Shown piece after piece: positions 18,200 to 26,194 of a stretch of 64,000 nt of DNA (its first letter is position 1; each line of letters begins with the position of its first letter). The notes beneath the pieces are model-generated. The model saw nothing but the letters and a program-made list of their open reading frames with translations. It did no database searches and was not told the DNA's origin. Both the position numbers and the translations under genes were made by a program. This stretch comes from Caulobacter sp. (lineage in GTDB: Bacteria; Pseudomonadota; Alphaproteobacteria; Caulobacterales; Caulobacteraceae): positions 62,001-126,000 of the forward strand of contig JAUXMY010000017.1 of NCBI GenBank assembly GCA_030683005.1, given 5' to 3'.

Positions 18200-18988
18200 A
18201 TGACCGACGTCCACATCACCCGCGGCGCCAGCCCGCTGATCGTCAGCTTCCCGCATGTCGGGACCGACGTGCCCGACGACATCGCCGCCCGCATGACGCC
18301 GGCGGCCCTGCGGCTGGACGACACGGACTTCGCGCAGCCGGCGCTCTACGATTTCACCGGGGAGCTGGAGGCCACGACCGTTACCGCCCGCTGGTCGCGG
18401 CTGGTCATCGACGTCAACCGCCCGCCGGACAACACGCCGCTCTACCCCGGCCAGTGGGGCGCGGGCCTGGTTCCGACCGAGACCTTCCTGGGCGAGCCGG
18501 TCTACCTCGGCTCCCCGCCCGACGCGGCCGAGATCGCGGCCCGGCGCGACCGCTACTGGCGGCCCTATCACGACGCCCTGAAGGCGGCGATCGAGGCGGC
18601 GATCGAGGCGCACGGCTTCGCGCTGCTGTGGGACGCCCACTCGATCAGCGCCGTCGTGCCGAGGCTGTTCGAGGGGACCCTGCCGGACCTGAACATGGGC
18701 ACGGCGGAGGGCGCGGCCTGCGGCGCGGACGCCCGCGCGGCGGCGTTCGGCGTCTGCCGGGCCAGCGGCTTTTCCGCCGTACTCGACGGCCGCTTCAAGG
18801 GTGGGTTCATCACGCGGACCTACGGCGCGCCCGCCAAGGGCGCCCACGCCATCCAGATGGAGCTGGCCAAGTCCACCCACCTGGGCCCCGACAACCGCAT
18901 CGACGAGGCCCGGGCCGGACGGCTGCGGCCGGTGCTGGAGAGCGCCATGGAAGCGGCGCTGGATGCGCTGGGGGACGGACTGGAGTAA
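18200..18988 (+). CDS. hutG: N-formylglutamate amidohydrolase (deformylase)
   Basis: This 262-residue enzyme releases formate from N-formyl-L-glutamate, giving glutamate, and completes the five-step route with hutF. Family segments are LIVSFPHVGTDVPDDI near the start, RLVIDVNRPPDNTPLYPGQ, LLWDAHSISAVVPRLFEG and GGFITRTYGAPAKGAHAIQ, with the Zn-binding His/Asp residues in these. The ATG at 18200 was chosen because the upstream extension is translated from the family A repeat. The only Shine-Dalgarno-like bases (GAAGGG, 18186-18191) belong to that repeat, so the element provides this gene's leader. Confidence 0.94.
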   Translation: MTDVHITRGASPLIVSFPHVGTDVPDDIAARMTPAALRLDDTDFAQPALYDFTGELEATTVTARWSRLVIDVNRPPDNTPLYPGQWGAGLVPTETFLGEPVYLGSPPDAAEIAARRDRYWRPYHDALKAAIEAAIEAHGFALLWDAHSISAVVPRLFEGTLPDLNMGTAEGAACGADARAAAFGVCRASGFSAVLDGRFKGGFITRTYGAPAKGAHAIQMELAKSTHLGPDNRIDEARAGRLRPVLESAMEAALDALGDGLE

Positions 18989-18997
18989 CCCACCATT

Positions 18998-19104
18998 CCG
19001 CTCATCCCGGCGAATGCCGGGACCCAGATTCAAGCTCAGCTCCTCGAATCCCAACCGAAGTCCGGCGCTCGCAACTGGGTCCCGGCATTCGCCGGGATGA
19101 GCGG
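18998..19104. repeat. Perfect 30-bp inverted repeat element after hutG
   Basis: The left arm is 18998-19027 and the right arm 19075-19104. They are perfect reverse complements over 30 bp (CCGCTCATCCCGGCGAATGC and onward), separated by 47 bp. The element begins 9 bp after the hutG stop. It would form a very stable hairpin and could end or stabilise the hut transcript. The size and form are those of a REP or MITE-like dispersed element. Confidence 0.8.
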
Positions 19105-19536
19105 AGTTTAGAGAGCAAGACTCTGGAGACATATACTCTGGAGACAAAGCGAGACATTTCGCCCCTTTGCGAGACATCTTCGCCCGCTTCGCTGGCGATC
19201 TCGTCCACGCCTTTCCGCACGGTCGCATACTGGCTGGATGAGACAGACCGACCGCCCGGACCGATCGCTGCAATGTCTGGCCCCGCAAGGCCTGGCGCGC
19301 GCTACGCCCGAATGCTTGCCGCCGCCTCACCCCGCCGCCGGCGCCGTTCTATCCCCCCATCCGGCCTCGCCCGTCGACGCCCGCGCGCGCCGGGAGGCGT
19401 CCGGCGAGACAGTGAGGACAGTTCAGCGGTCGCTTCAGCATGCCCCGACACTTCGGCAGCCGCTTGACCATCAGCCCCCGACTTGCCGTCACGCGCCGCA
19501 GGATGCAGCCTGCCGGCCGAGCTTGGGAGAGCACCG
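19105..19536. other. 432-bp non-coding or decayed stretch with short direct repeats
   Basis: No convincing gene is present. Close to the 30-bp inverted repeat are two copies of CTCTGGAGACA (19121-19131 and 19136-19146, 15 bp apart), then two copies of GCGAGACATTTCGCCC-like sequence (19149-19164 and 19169-19185, 20 bp apart, the second with one extra base). GAGACA thus occurs four times in about 50 bp. The rest is GC-rich with short frames on both strands whose translations are low complexity and resemble no family I know. The promoter of the DUF885 gene should lie at the right end. Confidence 0.4.
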
Positions 19537-21360
19537 ATGATCCGTCGCAACACCGCCGTCCTGCTGCTGGCCGCCAGCGCCCTGGCCCTGGCCCCGGCCG
19601 CCCTGGCGCGCCAGCCGGCCGCCCCGCCGGCCGCCCTGACCCCGCCGCCCGGCGCTTCGGCGGCGCAGGCGGCGCTGACCACCCTGATCGTCGACTACGA
19701 AGCCTGGCGGAACGCCGAGGATCCGTTGTCGGCGGGCGCCAACGGCGACGCCGAGGCGCTGTCGCGACTGCCCGACGTGACCCTGGCCGCCGACGCCCGG
19801 CGCAAGACGGCGCTGGACGCCTTCCGCGTCCGGCTGACCGCCATCGACCCCCAGGGCCTAGACGAGGACGGCAAGCTTAACCACGCCTTCCTGGACCGGG
19901 TCATCGACGGCCAGCTGCAGGCCATCGCCTTCGACACCGGGCGGCTGGCCTTCTCCAGCGACGATTCCTGGGACGGCTACATCGCCTACGTGGCCCAGAC
20001 GGCGCCGATGTCGAACAAGGCCGAGGCGGAGGCCTGGCTGAAGCGGGTCGCGGCCCTGCCCGGCTGGTACGCCAGCAATACCGACAACGCCCGGCGCGGG
20101 ATCAGGACCGGCTTCACCCAGCCCAGGCCGATCGCCGACATCGCGCTGGCCCAGGCCCGCAAGGCCGCCGCAGCCCCCGTCGAGGCCGACCCGACCCTCG
20201 CGGCGCTGGACCGGCTGCCCGGGACCGTTTCCGACGCCGAAAGGGCTGCCCTGAAGGCGCGGGCGACGGCGCTGGTCCGCGACGGCCTGCGCCCGGCCCA
20301 GGCCCGGTTCGTGACCTTCCTGGAAAAGGAATACCTGCCCGCCGCCCGGCCCGGCCTGGGCGCCGCCACCCTGCCGGAGGGCAAGGCCTACTACGCCTGG
20401 CTTGCCCGCCGCTTCACCACCACAAGCCTGACCCCGGACGAGATCCACGCCATCGGCCTCAAGGAGGTCGCCCGCATCCGGTCCGAGATGGACGGCATTC
20501 GCGCCCAGACCGGCTTTGCCGGCACGCATGCCGAGTTCCTCGCCTTTCTGCGCACGGACCCGCGGTTCTACGCCCAGACGCCGGAGGACCTGCTGGAGAA
20601 GGCCAGCGAGATCGCCAAGCGGGTCGACGACCAGCTGCCACGCTTCTTCGGCGTGCTGCCGCGCCTGCCCTACGGCGTGCGGCCGGTGCCGCCGGAGATC
20701 GCGCCGACCTACACGACCGGGCGCTACTTCCCCGGCAGCCCCCGGCTGGGCATCGCCGGCGGCTACATGGTCAACACCTATGCGCTGGACCAGCGGGCGC
20801 TGTACGAGCTGCCGGCCCTGACGCTGCACGAGGCGGTGCCCGGCCACCATCTGCAGATCGCGCTGTCGCAGGAACTGGAGGACGTTCCCGCCTTCCGCCG
20901 CGACGCCGACATGACCGCCTTCACCGAGGGCTGGGGCCTGTATTCGGAGAAGCTCGGCATCGAGATGGGCATCTACCGGACGCCCTATGAGCGGTTCGGG
21001 CGGCTCAGCTACGAGATGTGGCGCGCCTGCCGGCTGGTGGCCGACACCGGCATGCACTGGATGGGCTGGACCCGCGACCGCGCCAAGGCCTGCTTCACCG
21101 ACAACAGCGCCCTGTCGCCGCTGAACATCGAGGTCGAGCTGGACCGCTACATCTCCTGGCCCGGCCAGGCGCTGGCCTACAAGATCGGTGAGATGAAGAT
21201 CGTCGAGGTCCGCGCCCGGGCCGAGGCGGCGCTGGGCGAAAAGTTCGACGTCCGCCGCTTCCACGACGCGGTGCTGCTGGCCGGCCCCCTGCCGATGGAC
21301 CTGCTGGAAGCGCGGATCGACCGCTGGATCGAGGGCGAGAAGAGGCGGGGTGGCGGGTGA
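19537..21360 (+). CDS. DUF885 family protein, exported, peptidase-like
   Basis: This 607-residue protein has a signal peptide (about 1-24, ALALAPAALAR). The remainder is a long DUF885 domain. The key segment is LTLHEAVPGHHLQIALSQEL, with an HExxPGH motif that resembles a zinc peptidase site, followed by FTEGWGLYSEKLG with a candidate third ligand or Glu. These proteins are distantly like M2/M3 metallopeptidases and usually act in the periplasm, but substrates are mostly unknown. The ATG at 19537 follows a weak GGGAGAG and gives a clean signal sequence. No operon partner is evident. Confidence 0.88.
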   Translation: MIRRNTAVLLLAASALALAPAALARQPAAPPAALTPPPGASAAQAALTTLIVDYEAWRNAEDPLSAGANGDAEALSRLPDVTLAADARRKTALDAFRVRLTAIDPQGLDEDGKLNHAFLDRVIDGQLQAIAFDTGRLAFSSDDSWDGYIAYVAQTAPMSNKAEAEAWLKRVAALPGWYASNTDNARRGIRTGFTQPRPIADIALAQARKAAAAPVEADPTLAALDRLPGTVSDAERAALKARATALVRDGLRPAQARFVTFLEKEYLPAARPGLGAATLPEGKAYYAWLARRFTTTSLTPDEIHAIGLKEVARIRSEMDGIRAQTGFAGTHAEFLAFLRTDPRFYAQTPEDLLEKASEIAKRVDDQLPRFFGVLPRLPYGVRPVPPEIAPTYTTGRYFPGSPRLGIAGGYMVNTYALDQRALYELPALTLHEAVPGHHLQIALSQELEDVPAFRRDADMTAFTEGWGLYSEKLGIEMGIYRTPYERFGRLSYEMWRACRLVADTGMHWMGWTRDRAKACFTDNSALSPLNIEVELDRYISWPGQALAYKIGEMKIVEVRARAEAALGEKFDVRRFHDAVLLAGPLPMDLLEARIDRWIEGEKRRGGG

Positions 21361-21362
21361 GG

Positions 21363-21602
21363 CTAGACCCCCGCCCCTTCCCAGTCGTCGGCGCCCAGCT
21401 GCGTTGGGCCGCGGCCGGTGATCTGCTGATGGAGCCGCTTCACGGTCCGGCTGCCGGTGGTCTCGAACATCCACGGGAAGACGCCGTGCAGGATCGCGCC
21501 GATGCCGCCGAGGATCATGGTCACGCCGAACGTCGTCGCCACGCCGAAATGCTGACCATAGCTCTCGCCGACGGAGGCGGGATGGCGGGTGAAGGGGTTC
21601 AT
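21363..21602 (-). CDS. Small membrane protein, DUF6356-like
   Basis: This 79-residue protein starts MNPFTRHPASVGESYGQHFG. It has one hydrophobic helix (about 22-47, TFGVTMILGGIGAILHGVFP) and the segment FETTGSRTVKRLH. The combination HPASVGE(S/T)YG and TTGSR fits the short alphaproteobacterial family I know as DUF6356, sometimes labelled capsule biosynthesis without evidence. The start at 21602 is chosen over a longer frame because homologues begin at this Met. It is convergent with the DUF885 gene, 2 bp apart. Function unknown. Confidence 0.72.
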   Translation of the reverse strand: MNPFTRHPASVGESYGQHFGVATTFGVTMILGGIGAILHGVFPWMFETTGSRTVKRLHQQITGRGPTQLGADDWEGAGV

Positions 21603-21656
21603 GGCGCGGCCGGCTCCGACAGAATTCGGGGACACCTTAAACTGCCCCCGAACCCC

Positions 21657-22289
21657 CTACTCCGTCCAGATGTCCGTCACGCCGCCCTTGCGGTTGAGCA
21701 TGTGGGTGGCGCGCTTGATGACGGCGAGCAGGCGCTCGACGCGCTGGTCCTTGTCGTAGGTGATGTTCGAGCGGGCCATGCCTTCGAGCATGAACCGGGC
21801 GAGGTCGCGGCTGGCCTGGAAGCGGGGGCCGGCGCCGGCGTGCAGCATCTTGAGGAAGTGGTCGCCGATCTGGGCGCGGTCGAACTCGGCCTGGGCCGGG
21901 GCCACCAGCGCGCTGATCAGCGGATCGGTGCGGGCCGCCATCTCCAGCTCGGCGAAGGCCATGAACGGCTCGCGGTGCAACAGCTCCCAGTAGCTCTCGA
22001 TGGCGTGCTCGGTGACGTCGCCGCCGGCCGGCAGGCCCTCGGCCGCCGCCTTGAACATCGACGAGCGCTGGGCCTGGATATGCTCGATTGTCGCCTCGAG
22101 CAGGCTCTCGCGGGTCGGGAAGTGGTAGAGCATGGCGCCGCGGGTGATCCCGGCCGCCTCGGCCACCGCCGCGTTGGTGGTCGCCGCATAGCCCTGGGTA
22201 GCGATGACGTGCACCGCCTCGTCCAGGATACGGGCGCGGGTGCGCCGTGACTTGGGCGTGTCGCGCGGAACTGTGGTCGTCTCGGCCAT
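21657..22289 (-). CDS. TetR/AcrR family transcriptional regulator
   Basis: This 210-residue regulator has an N-terminal helix-turn-helix domain (about 16-62: TRARILDEAVHVIATQGYAA, then NAAVAEAAGITRGAMLYHF) and an all-helical ligand domain. The ATG at 22289 follows GAGGTGGTG and is preferred over two upstream in-frame GTG codons that are part of that Shine-Dalgarno sequence. It is divergent from the metallophosphoesterase gene, and a perfect 15-bp palindrome lies between the two starts (22314-22328), probably its own operator. The effector is unknown. Confidence 0.9.
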   Translation of the reverse strand: MAETTTVPRDTPKSRRTRARILDEAVHVIATQGYAATTNAAVAEAAGITRGAMLYHFPTRESLLEATIEHIQAQRSSMFKAAAEGLPAGGDVTEHAIESYWELLHREPFMAFAELEMAARTDPLISALVAPAQAEFDRAQIGDHFLKMLHAGAGPRFQASRDLARFMLEGMARSNITYDKDQRVERLLAVIKRATHMLNRKGGVTDIWTE

Positions 22290-22313
22290 CACCACCTCAT
22301 CTAGGGTCTGCGA

Positions 22314-22328
22314 TGTTGCGCCGCAACA
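22314..22328. promoter_or_regulatory. 15-bp perfect palindrome between tetR-type gene and metallophosphoesterase gene
   Basis: TGTTGCG-C-CGCAACA is an odd-length perfect palindrome located 25 bp upstream of the TetR-type start. The form and place suit an autoregulatory operator. It may also affect the divergent gene at 22407. Confidence 0.55.
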
Positions 22329-22351
22329 CGGCGGGCCCCGAGTTCACGAGA

Positions 22352-22369
22352 CTGACATGCAATCATCAT
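22352..22369 (+). promoter_or_regulatory. Pho-box-like sequence upstream of metallophosphoesterase gene
   Basis: CTGACAT-GCAA-TCATCAT matches the PhoB consensus CTGTCAT-N4-CTGTCAT in 6 of 7 and 4 of 7 half-site positions. It lies 37 bp upstream of the start at 22407. The call rests partly on function, since homologous lipid-remodelling genes are PhoB-controlled. Confidence 0.4.
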
Positions 22370-22406
22370 AGCCCGGGGAGGTTCGGCGCCTGCCGGGGGA
22401 GCGACG

Positions 22407-23219
22407 ATGACGGCCAACGCGCAGGATTTGAGCGTCCGCTCGGTGTTCATCAGCGATGTGCATCTGGGCACCCGGGGGTGCCAGGCCGGGATGCTGCTGG
22501 ACTTCATCCGGCATGTGGAATGCGAGCAGCTCTATCTGGTCGGCGACATCATCGACGGCTGGAAGCTGAAGGGCGGCTGGCACTGGCCGCAGAGCCACAA
22601 CGACGTGGTCCAGAAGGTCCTGCGGATGGCCCGAAAGGGCGTTCAGGTGACCTACGTGCCCGGCAACCACGACGAGCGGGCGCGGGACTTCTGCGGCGTT
22701 CACTTCGGCGGAGTCGTCGTGGTGCGTGACGCTATCCACGAGACCATCGACGGGCGGCGGTTCCTGGTCGTGCACGGCGACGAGTTCGACGGCATCGTCC
22801 AGCACGCGCGCTGGCTCGCCTTCCTCGGCGATTGGTCCTATAGAACCCTCCTGATGCTGAACACATTGGTGGCGCGGATGCGTCATCGGATGGGTTTGGG
22901 GTACTGGAGCTTTTCGGCCTATCTGAAGGTCAAGGTGAAGAACGCCCTGCATTTCATCGAGAACTTCGAGAAGGCCGTGACCGACGAAGCCAGGAGGCGG
23001 GGCGTGGACGGCGTCATCTGCGGCCACATTCACAAGGCCGAAATGCGCGACATGGACGGGATCCTCTACGTGAACGACGGGGACTGGGTCGAAAGCTGCA
23101 CCGCGCTGGTCGAGCACCACGACGGCCGGCTGGAAATTATCGAGTGGGCTGGACGGCGATCCTGGTCCAATGTCCCGCGCGCTGTCCAAGCGGACCTGCC
23201 GGAGCCTGTCGCCGCCTGA
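22407..23219 (+). CDS. Calcineurin-like metallophosphoesterase, LpxH-like; probable PlcP-type phospholipase C
   Basis: This 270-residue cytoplasmic enzyme has the complete metallophosphoesterase set: SDVHLG (about 14-19), GDIIDGW, GNHDE and GHIHKAE. Automated pipelines usually call this family UDP-2,3-diacylglucosamine diphosphatase. The extra segments WHWPQSHNDVVQK and YWSFSAYLKVKVKNALHFI, and translational coupling to a GT4 glycosyltransferase (TGATG at 23217-23221), are instead what I recall of PlcP. PlcP cuts membrane phospholipids to diacylglycerol during phosphate starvation in alphaproteobacteria. The domain is certain; PlcP versus LpxH-like is an inference, supported by the Pho-box-like sequence and the adjacent phnCDE. 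Confidence 0.82.
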   Translation: MTANAQDLSVRSVFISDVHLGTRGCQAGMLLDFIRHVECEQLYLVGDIIDGWKLKGGWHWPQSHNDVVQKVLRMARKGVQVTYVPGNHDERARDFCGVHFGGVVVVRDAIHETIDGRRFLVVHGDEFDGIVQHARWLAFLGDWSYRTLLMLNTLVARMRHRMGLGYWSFSAYLKVKVKNALHFIENFEKAVTDEARRRGVDGVICGHIHKAEMRDMDGILYVNDGDWVESCTALVEHHDGRLEIIEWAGRRSWSNVPRAVQADLPEPVAA

Positions 23220-24313
23220 TGCGTATCCTCCTGGCCACGGACGCCTGGGAGCCCCAGGTCAACGGCGTCGTCCGCACGCTGACGCGTGTCGTCGACGAGA
23301 TGCGCCTGATGGGCCACGAGGTCGAGGTGATCAGCCCCGACCAGTTCAACACCGTGCCCCTGCCAACCTACTCCGAGATCAAGCTGGCGGTCGGCGCCTA
23401 CGAGCCGGTGCAGGAGAAGTTCAAGTCCTTCGAGCCGGAGGCGATCCACATCGCCACCGAGGGCCCGGTGGGCCTGGCCGCGCGACGCGTCTGCCTGGAA
23501 TGGAAGCTGCCGTTCACGACCAGCTACCACACCCGCTTTCCCGAGTACGTCTCGGCCCGCCTGCCGGTGCCGCTGGCGGCCGGCTACGCCTACATGAAGT
23601 GGTTCCACAAGCCGTCGGGCCGGATGATGGTGGCGACCGACACCATGCGCGAGGAGCTGGAGAGCCACGGCTTCCGCAACATCTCCTCCTGGTCGCGGGG
23701 CGTGGACACCGACCTGTTCCATCCGCGCCGGCCGGACGAGACCGACGTCTTCGCCCACCTGCCCCGCCCCATATTCCTCAATGTCGGCCGGGTGGCCGTG
23801 GAGAAGAACATCGAGGCCTTCGCCTGCCTTGATCTGCCCGGCACCAAGGTGGTGGTCGGCGACGGCCCGCAGAAGGCCGAGCTGGAGGCGAAGTATCCCG
23901 ACGTGGTCTTCACCGGCGCCAAGTTCGGCGAGGAGCTGGCCGCCCACTTCAACAGCGCCGACGTCTTCGTCTTTCCGTCGCTGACCGACACTTTCGGGCT
24001 GGTGATCCTGGAAGCCATGGCCACCGGCTCGCCGGTCGCCGGCTTCAACGCCCCGGGCCCGGCCGACATCATCCCGGGATCGGGCGCCGGGGTGCTGGCC
24101 CCGGGCCGCACCGACGGCCTGCGCGAGGCCTGCATCGCCTGCCTGGACATCGACAAGACGGTTGTGCGGCGGTTTGCCGAGACCTTCTCCTGGCGGGCCT
24201 GCGCCGAGCAGTTCGTAAAGAACCTCGAGCCCTATCCCGAGCCCGAGAAGACGCGCTTCTGGCGGCGGCTGCGCCGGCTGGCCAGGCTTCGCCGTAAGTC
24301 GACGGCGGCCTGA
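23219..24313 (+). CDS. GT4 family glycosyltransferase, Agt-like (probable glycolipid synthase)
   Basis: This 364-residue GT-B enzyme has the N-terminal acceptor half MRILLATDAWEPQVNGVVRT and TSYHTRFPEYVSARLP. The donor half has FLNVGRVAVEKNIEAF, VVVGDGP, and FVFPSLTDTFGLVILEAMATG with the EX7E-type Glu pair (about 255-275). It is close to the MgtA/GlcA-like mannosyl, glucosyl or glucuronosyl transferases acting on diacylglycerol. The start overlaps the stop of the metallophosphoesterase, implying that the two act in sequence: phospholipid to diacylglycerol, then glycosylation. The sugar donor cannot be told from sequence. A basic C-terminus (RFWRRLRRLARLRRK) may bind the membrane. It converges with phnE, 4 bp apart. 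Confidence 0.85.
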   Translation: MRILLATDAWEPQVNGVVRTLTRVVDEMRLMGHEVEVISPDQFNTVPLPTYSEIKLAVGAYEPVQEKFKSFEPEAIHIATEGPVGLAARRVCLEWKLPFTTSYHTRFPEYVSARLPVPLAAGYAYMKWFHKPSGRMMVATDTMREELESHGFRNISSWSRGVDTDLFHPRRPDETDVFAHLPRPIFLNVGRVAVEKNIEAFACLDLPGTKVVVGDGPQKAELEAKYPDVVFTGAKFGEELAAHFNSADVFVFPSLTDTFGLVILEAMATGSPVAGFNAPGPADIIPGSGAGVLAPGRTDGLREACIACLDIDKTVVRRFAETFSWRACAEQFVKNLEPYPEPEKTRFWRRLRRLARLRRKSTAA

Positions 24314-24317
24314 CCCC

Positions 24318-25157
24318 TTACAGGAGGCGGCTGCGGATGGCTTGCGACAGCAGGTCGATCCCCGACACGGCCACGACAATCACCAGCACGATGCAGCCGG
24401 TCTCGCCGTAGCGGAAGGTGTTGGTCGAATCGATCAGCACCTGGCCGATGCCGCCGGCCCCGATCAGGCCCAGCACCGTGGCGGCGCGGCTGTTCGATTC
24501 GAAGCGGTACAGCGCATAGCTGGTCCACAGCGGCGCGACCTGGGGGATGACGCCCCAGATGATCTCCTGCAGGCGGCCGGCGCCGGTGGCGCGCACGCCC
24601 TCGACCGGGCCCTTGTCGATCGCCTCGACGGCCTCGGAGAACAGCTTGGCCAGCACGCCGCCGGTGTTGAACATCATCGCCATAACGCCGGCGAACGGAC
24701 CAAGGCCCACGGCGGTGATAAAGATGACCGCGACCACCAGGTCGGGGATCGAGCGGATCAGATCCAGCACCCGGCGCACCGGCTGCTGGATCCAGGCCGG
24801 CGCGATGTTGCTCGAACCGAGCAGGCCGAGCGGTACGGCGACGATGATGGCCAGGAAGGTGCCCCAGAGCGCCATCTGGATCGTCTGCCACATCTTGCCG
24901 ATGTAGAGGCTCCAGTTGCGACCGGTGAAGTCGGACGGCGTCCAGTCGCTGGACAGAAACTTGAACGGCGAGAAGAACTCGCTGATGAACCCGCCCATGC
25001 CGCTCTTGTCGCTGAACAGCATCGGGAACTTGTTGATCTCGGCCGGTCCGAAGCTGATCAGCAGCAGAACCGCAACGCCGCCAAAGATGGCGATGTCGAA
25101 CAGCCGGGCCGATAGCGACCGCTTCGGCGGAGAGAGGGTGGCGTCGGTGGCGGTCAT
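24318..25157 (-). CDS. phnE: Phosphonate/phosphite-type ABC transporter permease PhnE
   Basis: This 279-residue inner-membrane permease has about six TM segments (first about 20-43, last about 245-270). It includes the conserved cytoplasmic EAA-like loop in EGVRATGAGRLQEIIWGVIP. It has the binding-protein-dependent transport fold and resembles PhnE of the phosphonate family. It is last in the phnC-phnD-phnE order, 11 bp after phnD. Only one permease is present and probably works as a homodimer. Confidence 0.9.
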   Translation of the reverse strand: MTATDATLSPPKRSLSARLFDIAIFGGVAVLLLISFGPAEINKFPMLFSDKSGMGGFISEFFSPFKFLSSDWTPSDFTGRNWSLYIGKMWQTIQMALWGTFLAIIVAVPLGLLGSSNIAPAWIQQPVRRVLDLIRSIPDLVVAVIFITAVGLGPFAGVMAMMFNTGGVLAKLFSEAVEAIDKGPVEGVRATGAGRLQEIIWGVIPQVAPLWTSYALYRFESNSRAATVLGLIGAGGIGQVLIDSTNTFRYGETGCIVLVIVVAVSGIDLLSQAIRSRLL

Positions 25158-25168
25158 GGCGTCGTCCG

Positions 25169-26194
25169 CTACTGGGCCGGGACGGCGGGCGCCGCACCCG
25201 CCTTGGCGGCGGCGGTGACCCGCTCTGCCTGAATGGCGGCCAGGTCCTTCTCGGCGGCGGCGATCTTCGTCTGGTCGCCGGCGTCGCGAGCCAGCAGCAG
25301 GGTTTCGGTCGCCTCCATCTCGCGAACCATCAGCAGGTGGGTGTCGTCAGCCGGCAGGAAGCCGCCGATGCTGAGCGCCTCGAGATTGGCGCGCTGGCGG
25401 GCCGCTTCTGGACCCTCGCCCTGGCCATAGGTCAGGAAGAACTGGCGGAGCTTCTCCTTCACCGCCGGGTCGAGGTCCTTGCGCCAGACGAGCGGATCCT
25501 CCGGCAGGGTCGGCGATTCCCAGATCACCCGGATCTTCTCGGCCTGGCCTTCGCCGCGTTGGGCGTTCAGGCGGATGGCGGTGGAGTTGTTGGTCGCAGC
25601 GTCCAGACGTCCGGCGGCCACCGCGAAGAGGTTGGCCTGGTGGTTGGCGGTGAGCACGGTCTTGAAGCAGGTCTCGGGCTTCTTGCCGGCCGGAATGAAC
25701 ACATAGGTCATCGGGGCCAGGGTGCCGGAGGTCGATTTCTTGTCGCCCATCCCGAAGTCGAGCGTCCTGTCGCACTTGAACAGGTCGTCGATCGTCCTGA
25801 TCGGGCTGTCGGCCGGCACAATGATCACCGAGGTGTAGCCATCGGTGCCGGACGGATCAAAGGTGCGGGCGAAAACCTCCCCGTTCGACCGGCGCACGGC
25901 TTCCAGCCCCGACTGGTTGGAGAACCAGCCCAGGTCGGTCTGCTTGAACCGCATCGCTTCGATCAGGGCGCTGTAGTTGCTGGAGAAGAACGGCTTCACC
26001 TTCAGGCCGGTCTGTTTCTCCATGTCGGCCAGGATCGGGGTCCAGTAGGACTCCATGTTCTGGGCGTCCTCGGTCGACAGGATCGAGAAGGTGATGGTGT
26101 CCGACGCACCCTTCGGGGCGCTGTCGCCACCGCAGCCGGCGAGGGCGAGAGTCGCGACCGCGCCCAGCGCCAGAAGCGAACGACGGAGAATCAT
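25169..26194 (-). CDS. phnD: Phosphate/phosphite/phosphonate-binding lipoprotein PhnD
   Basis: This 341-residue periplasmic binding protein has a lipoprotein signal with lipobox LALAGC (Cys at about 20). PhnD-type family segments are FSILSTEDAQNMESYWTPIL, LGWFSNQSGLEAV, and FGMGDKKSTSGTLAPMTYVF, the last being the SxSGxL-like ligand loop. The substrate could be phosphonate, phosphite, hypophosphite or phosphate, and sequence alone does not decide. No C-P lyase or phosphonatase gene is in the window. Its start overlaps the phnC stop by 4 bp. The C-terminal 40 residues are Ala/Lys-rich and helical. Confidence 0.9.
   Translation of the reverse strand: MILRRSLLALGAVATLALAGCGGDSAPKGASDTITFSILSTEDAQNMESYWTPILADMEKQTGLKVKPFFSSNYSALIEAMRFKQTDLGWFSNQSGLEAVRRSNGEVFARTFDPSGTDGYTSVIIVPADSPIRTIDDLFKCDRTLDFGMGDKKSTSGTLAPMTYVFIPAGKKPETCFKTVLTANHQANLFAVAAGRLDAATNNSTAIRLNAQRGEGQAEKIRVIWESPTLPEDPLVWRKDLDPAVKEKLRQFFLTYGQGEGPEAARQRANLEALSIGGFLPADDTHLLMVREMEATETLLLARDAGDQTKIAAAEKDLAAIQAERVTAAAKAGAAPAVPAQ

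Noticed and set aside
19002..19220. Minus-strand frame reading MRKGVDEIASEAGEDVSQRG
   Set aside because: The first 25 residues look somewhat protein-like, but the frame runs into the 30-bp inverted repeat and has no homologue I recognise. A decayed gene cannot be excluded.
19238..19540. A 100-codon plus-strand gene before the DUF885 gene
   Set aside because: Pro/Arg/Ala-rich translation with no domain, no ribosome site, and overlap with the DUF885 start; treated as non-coding.
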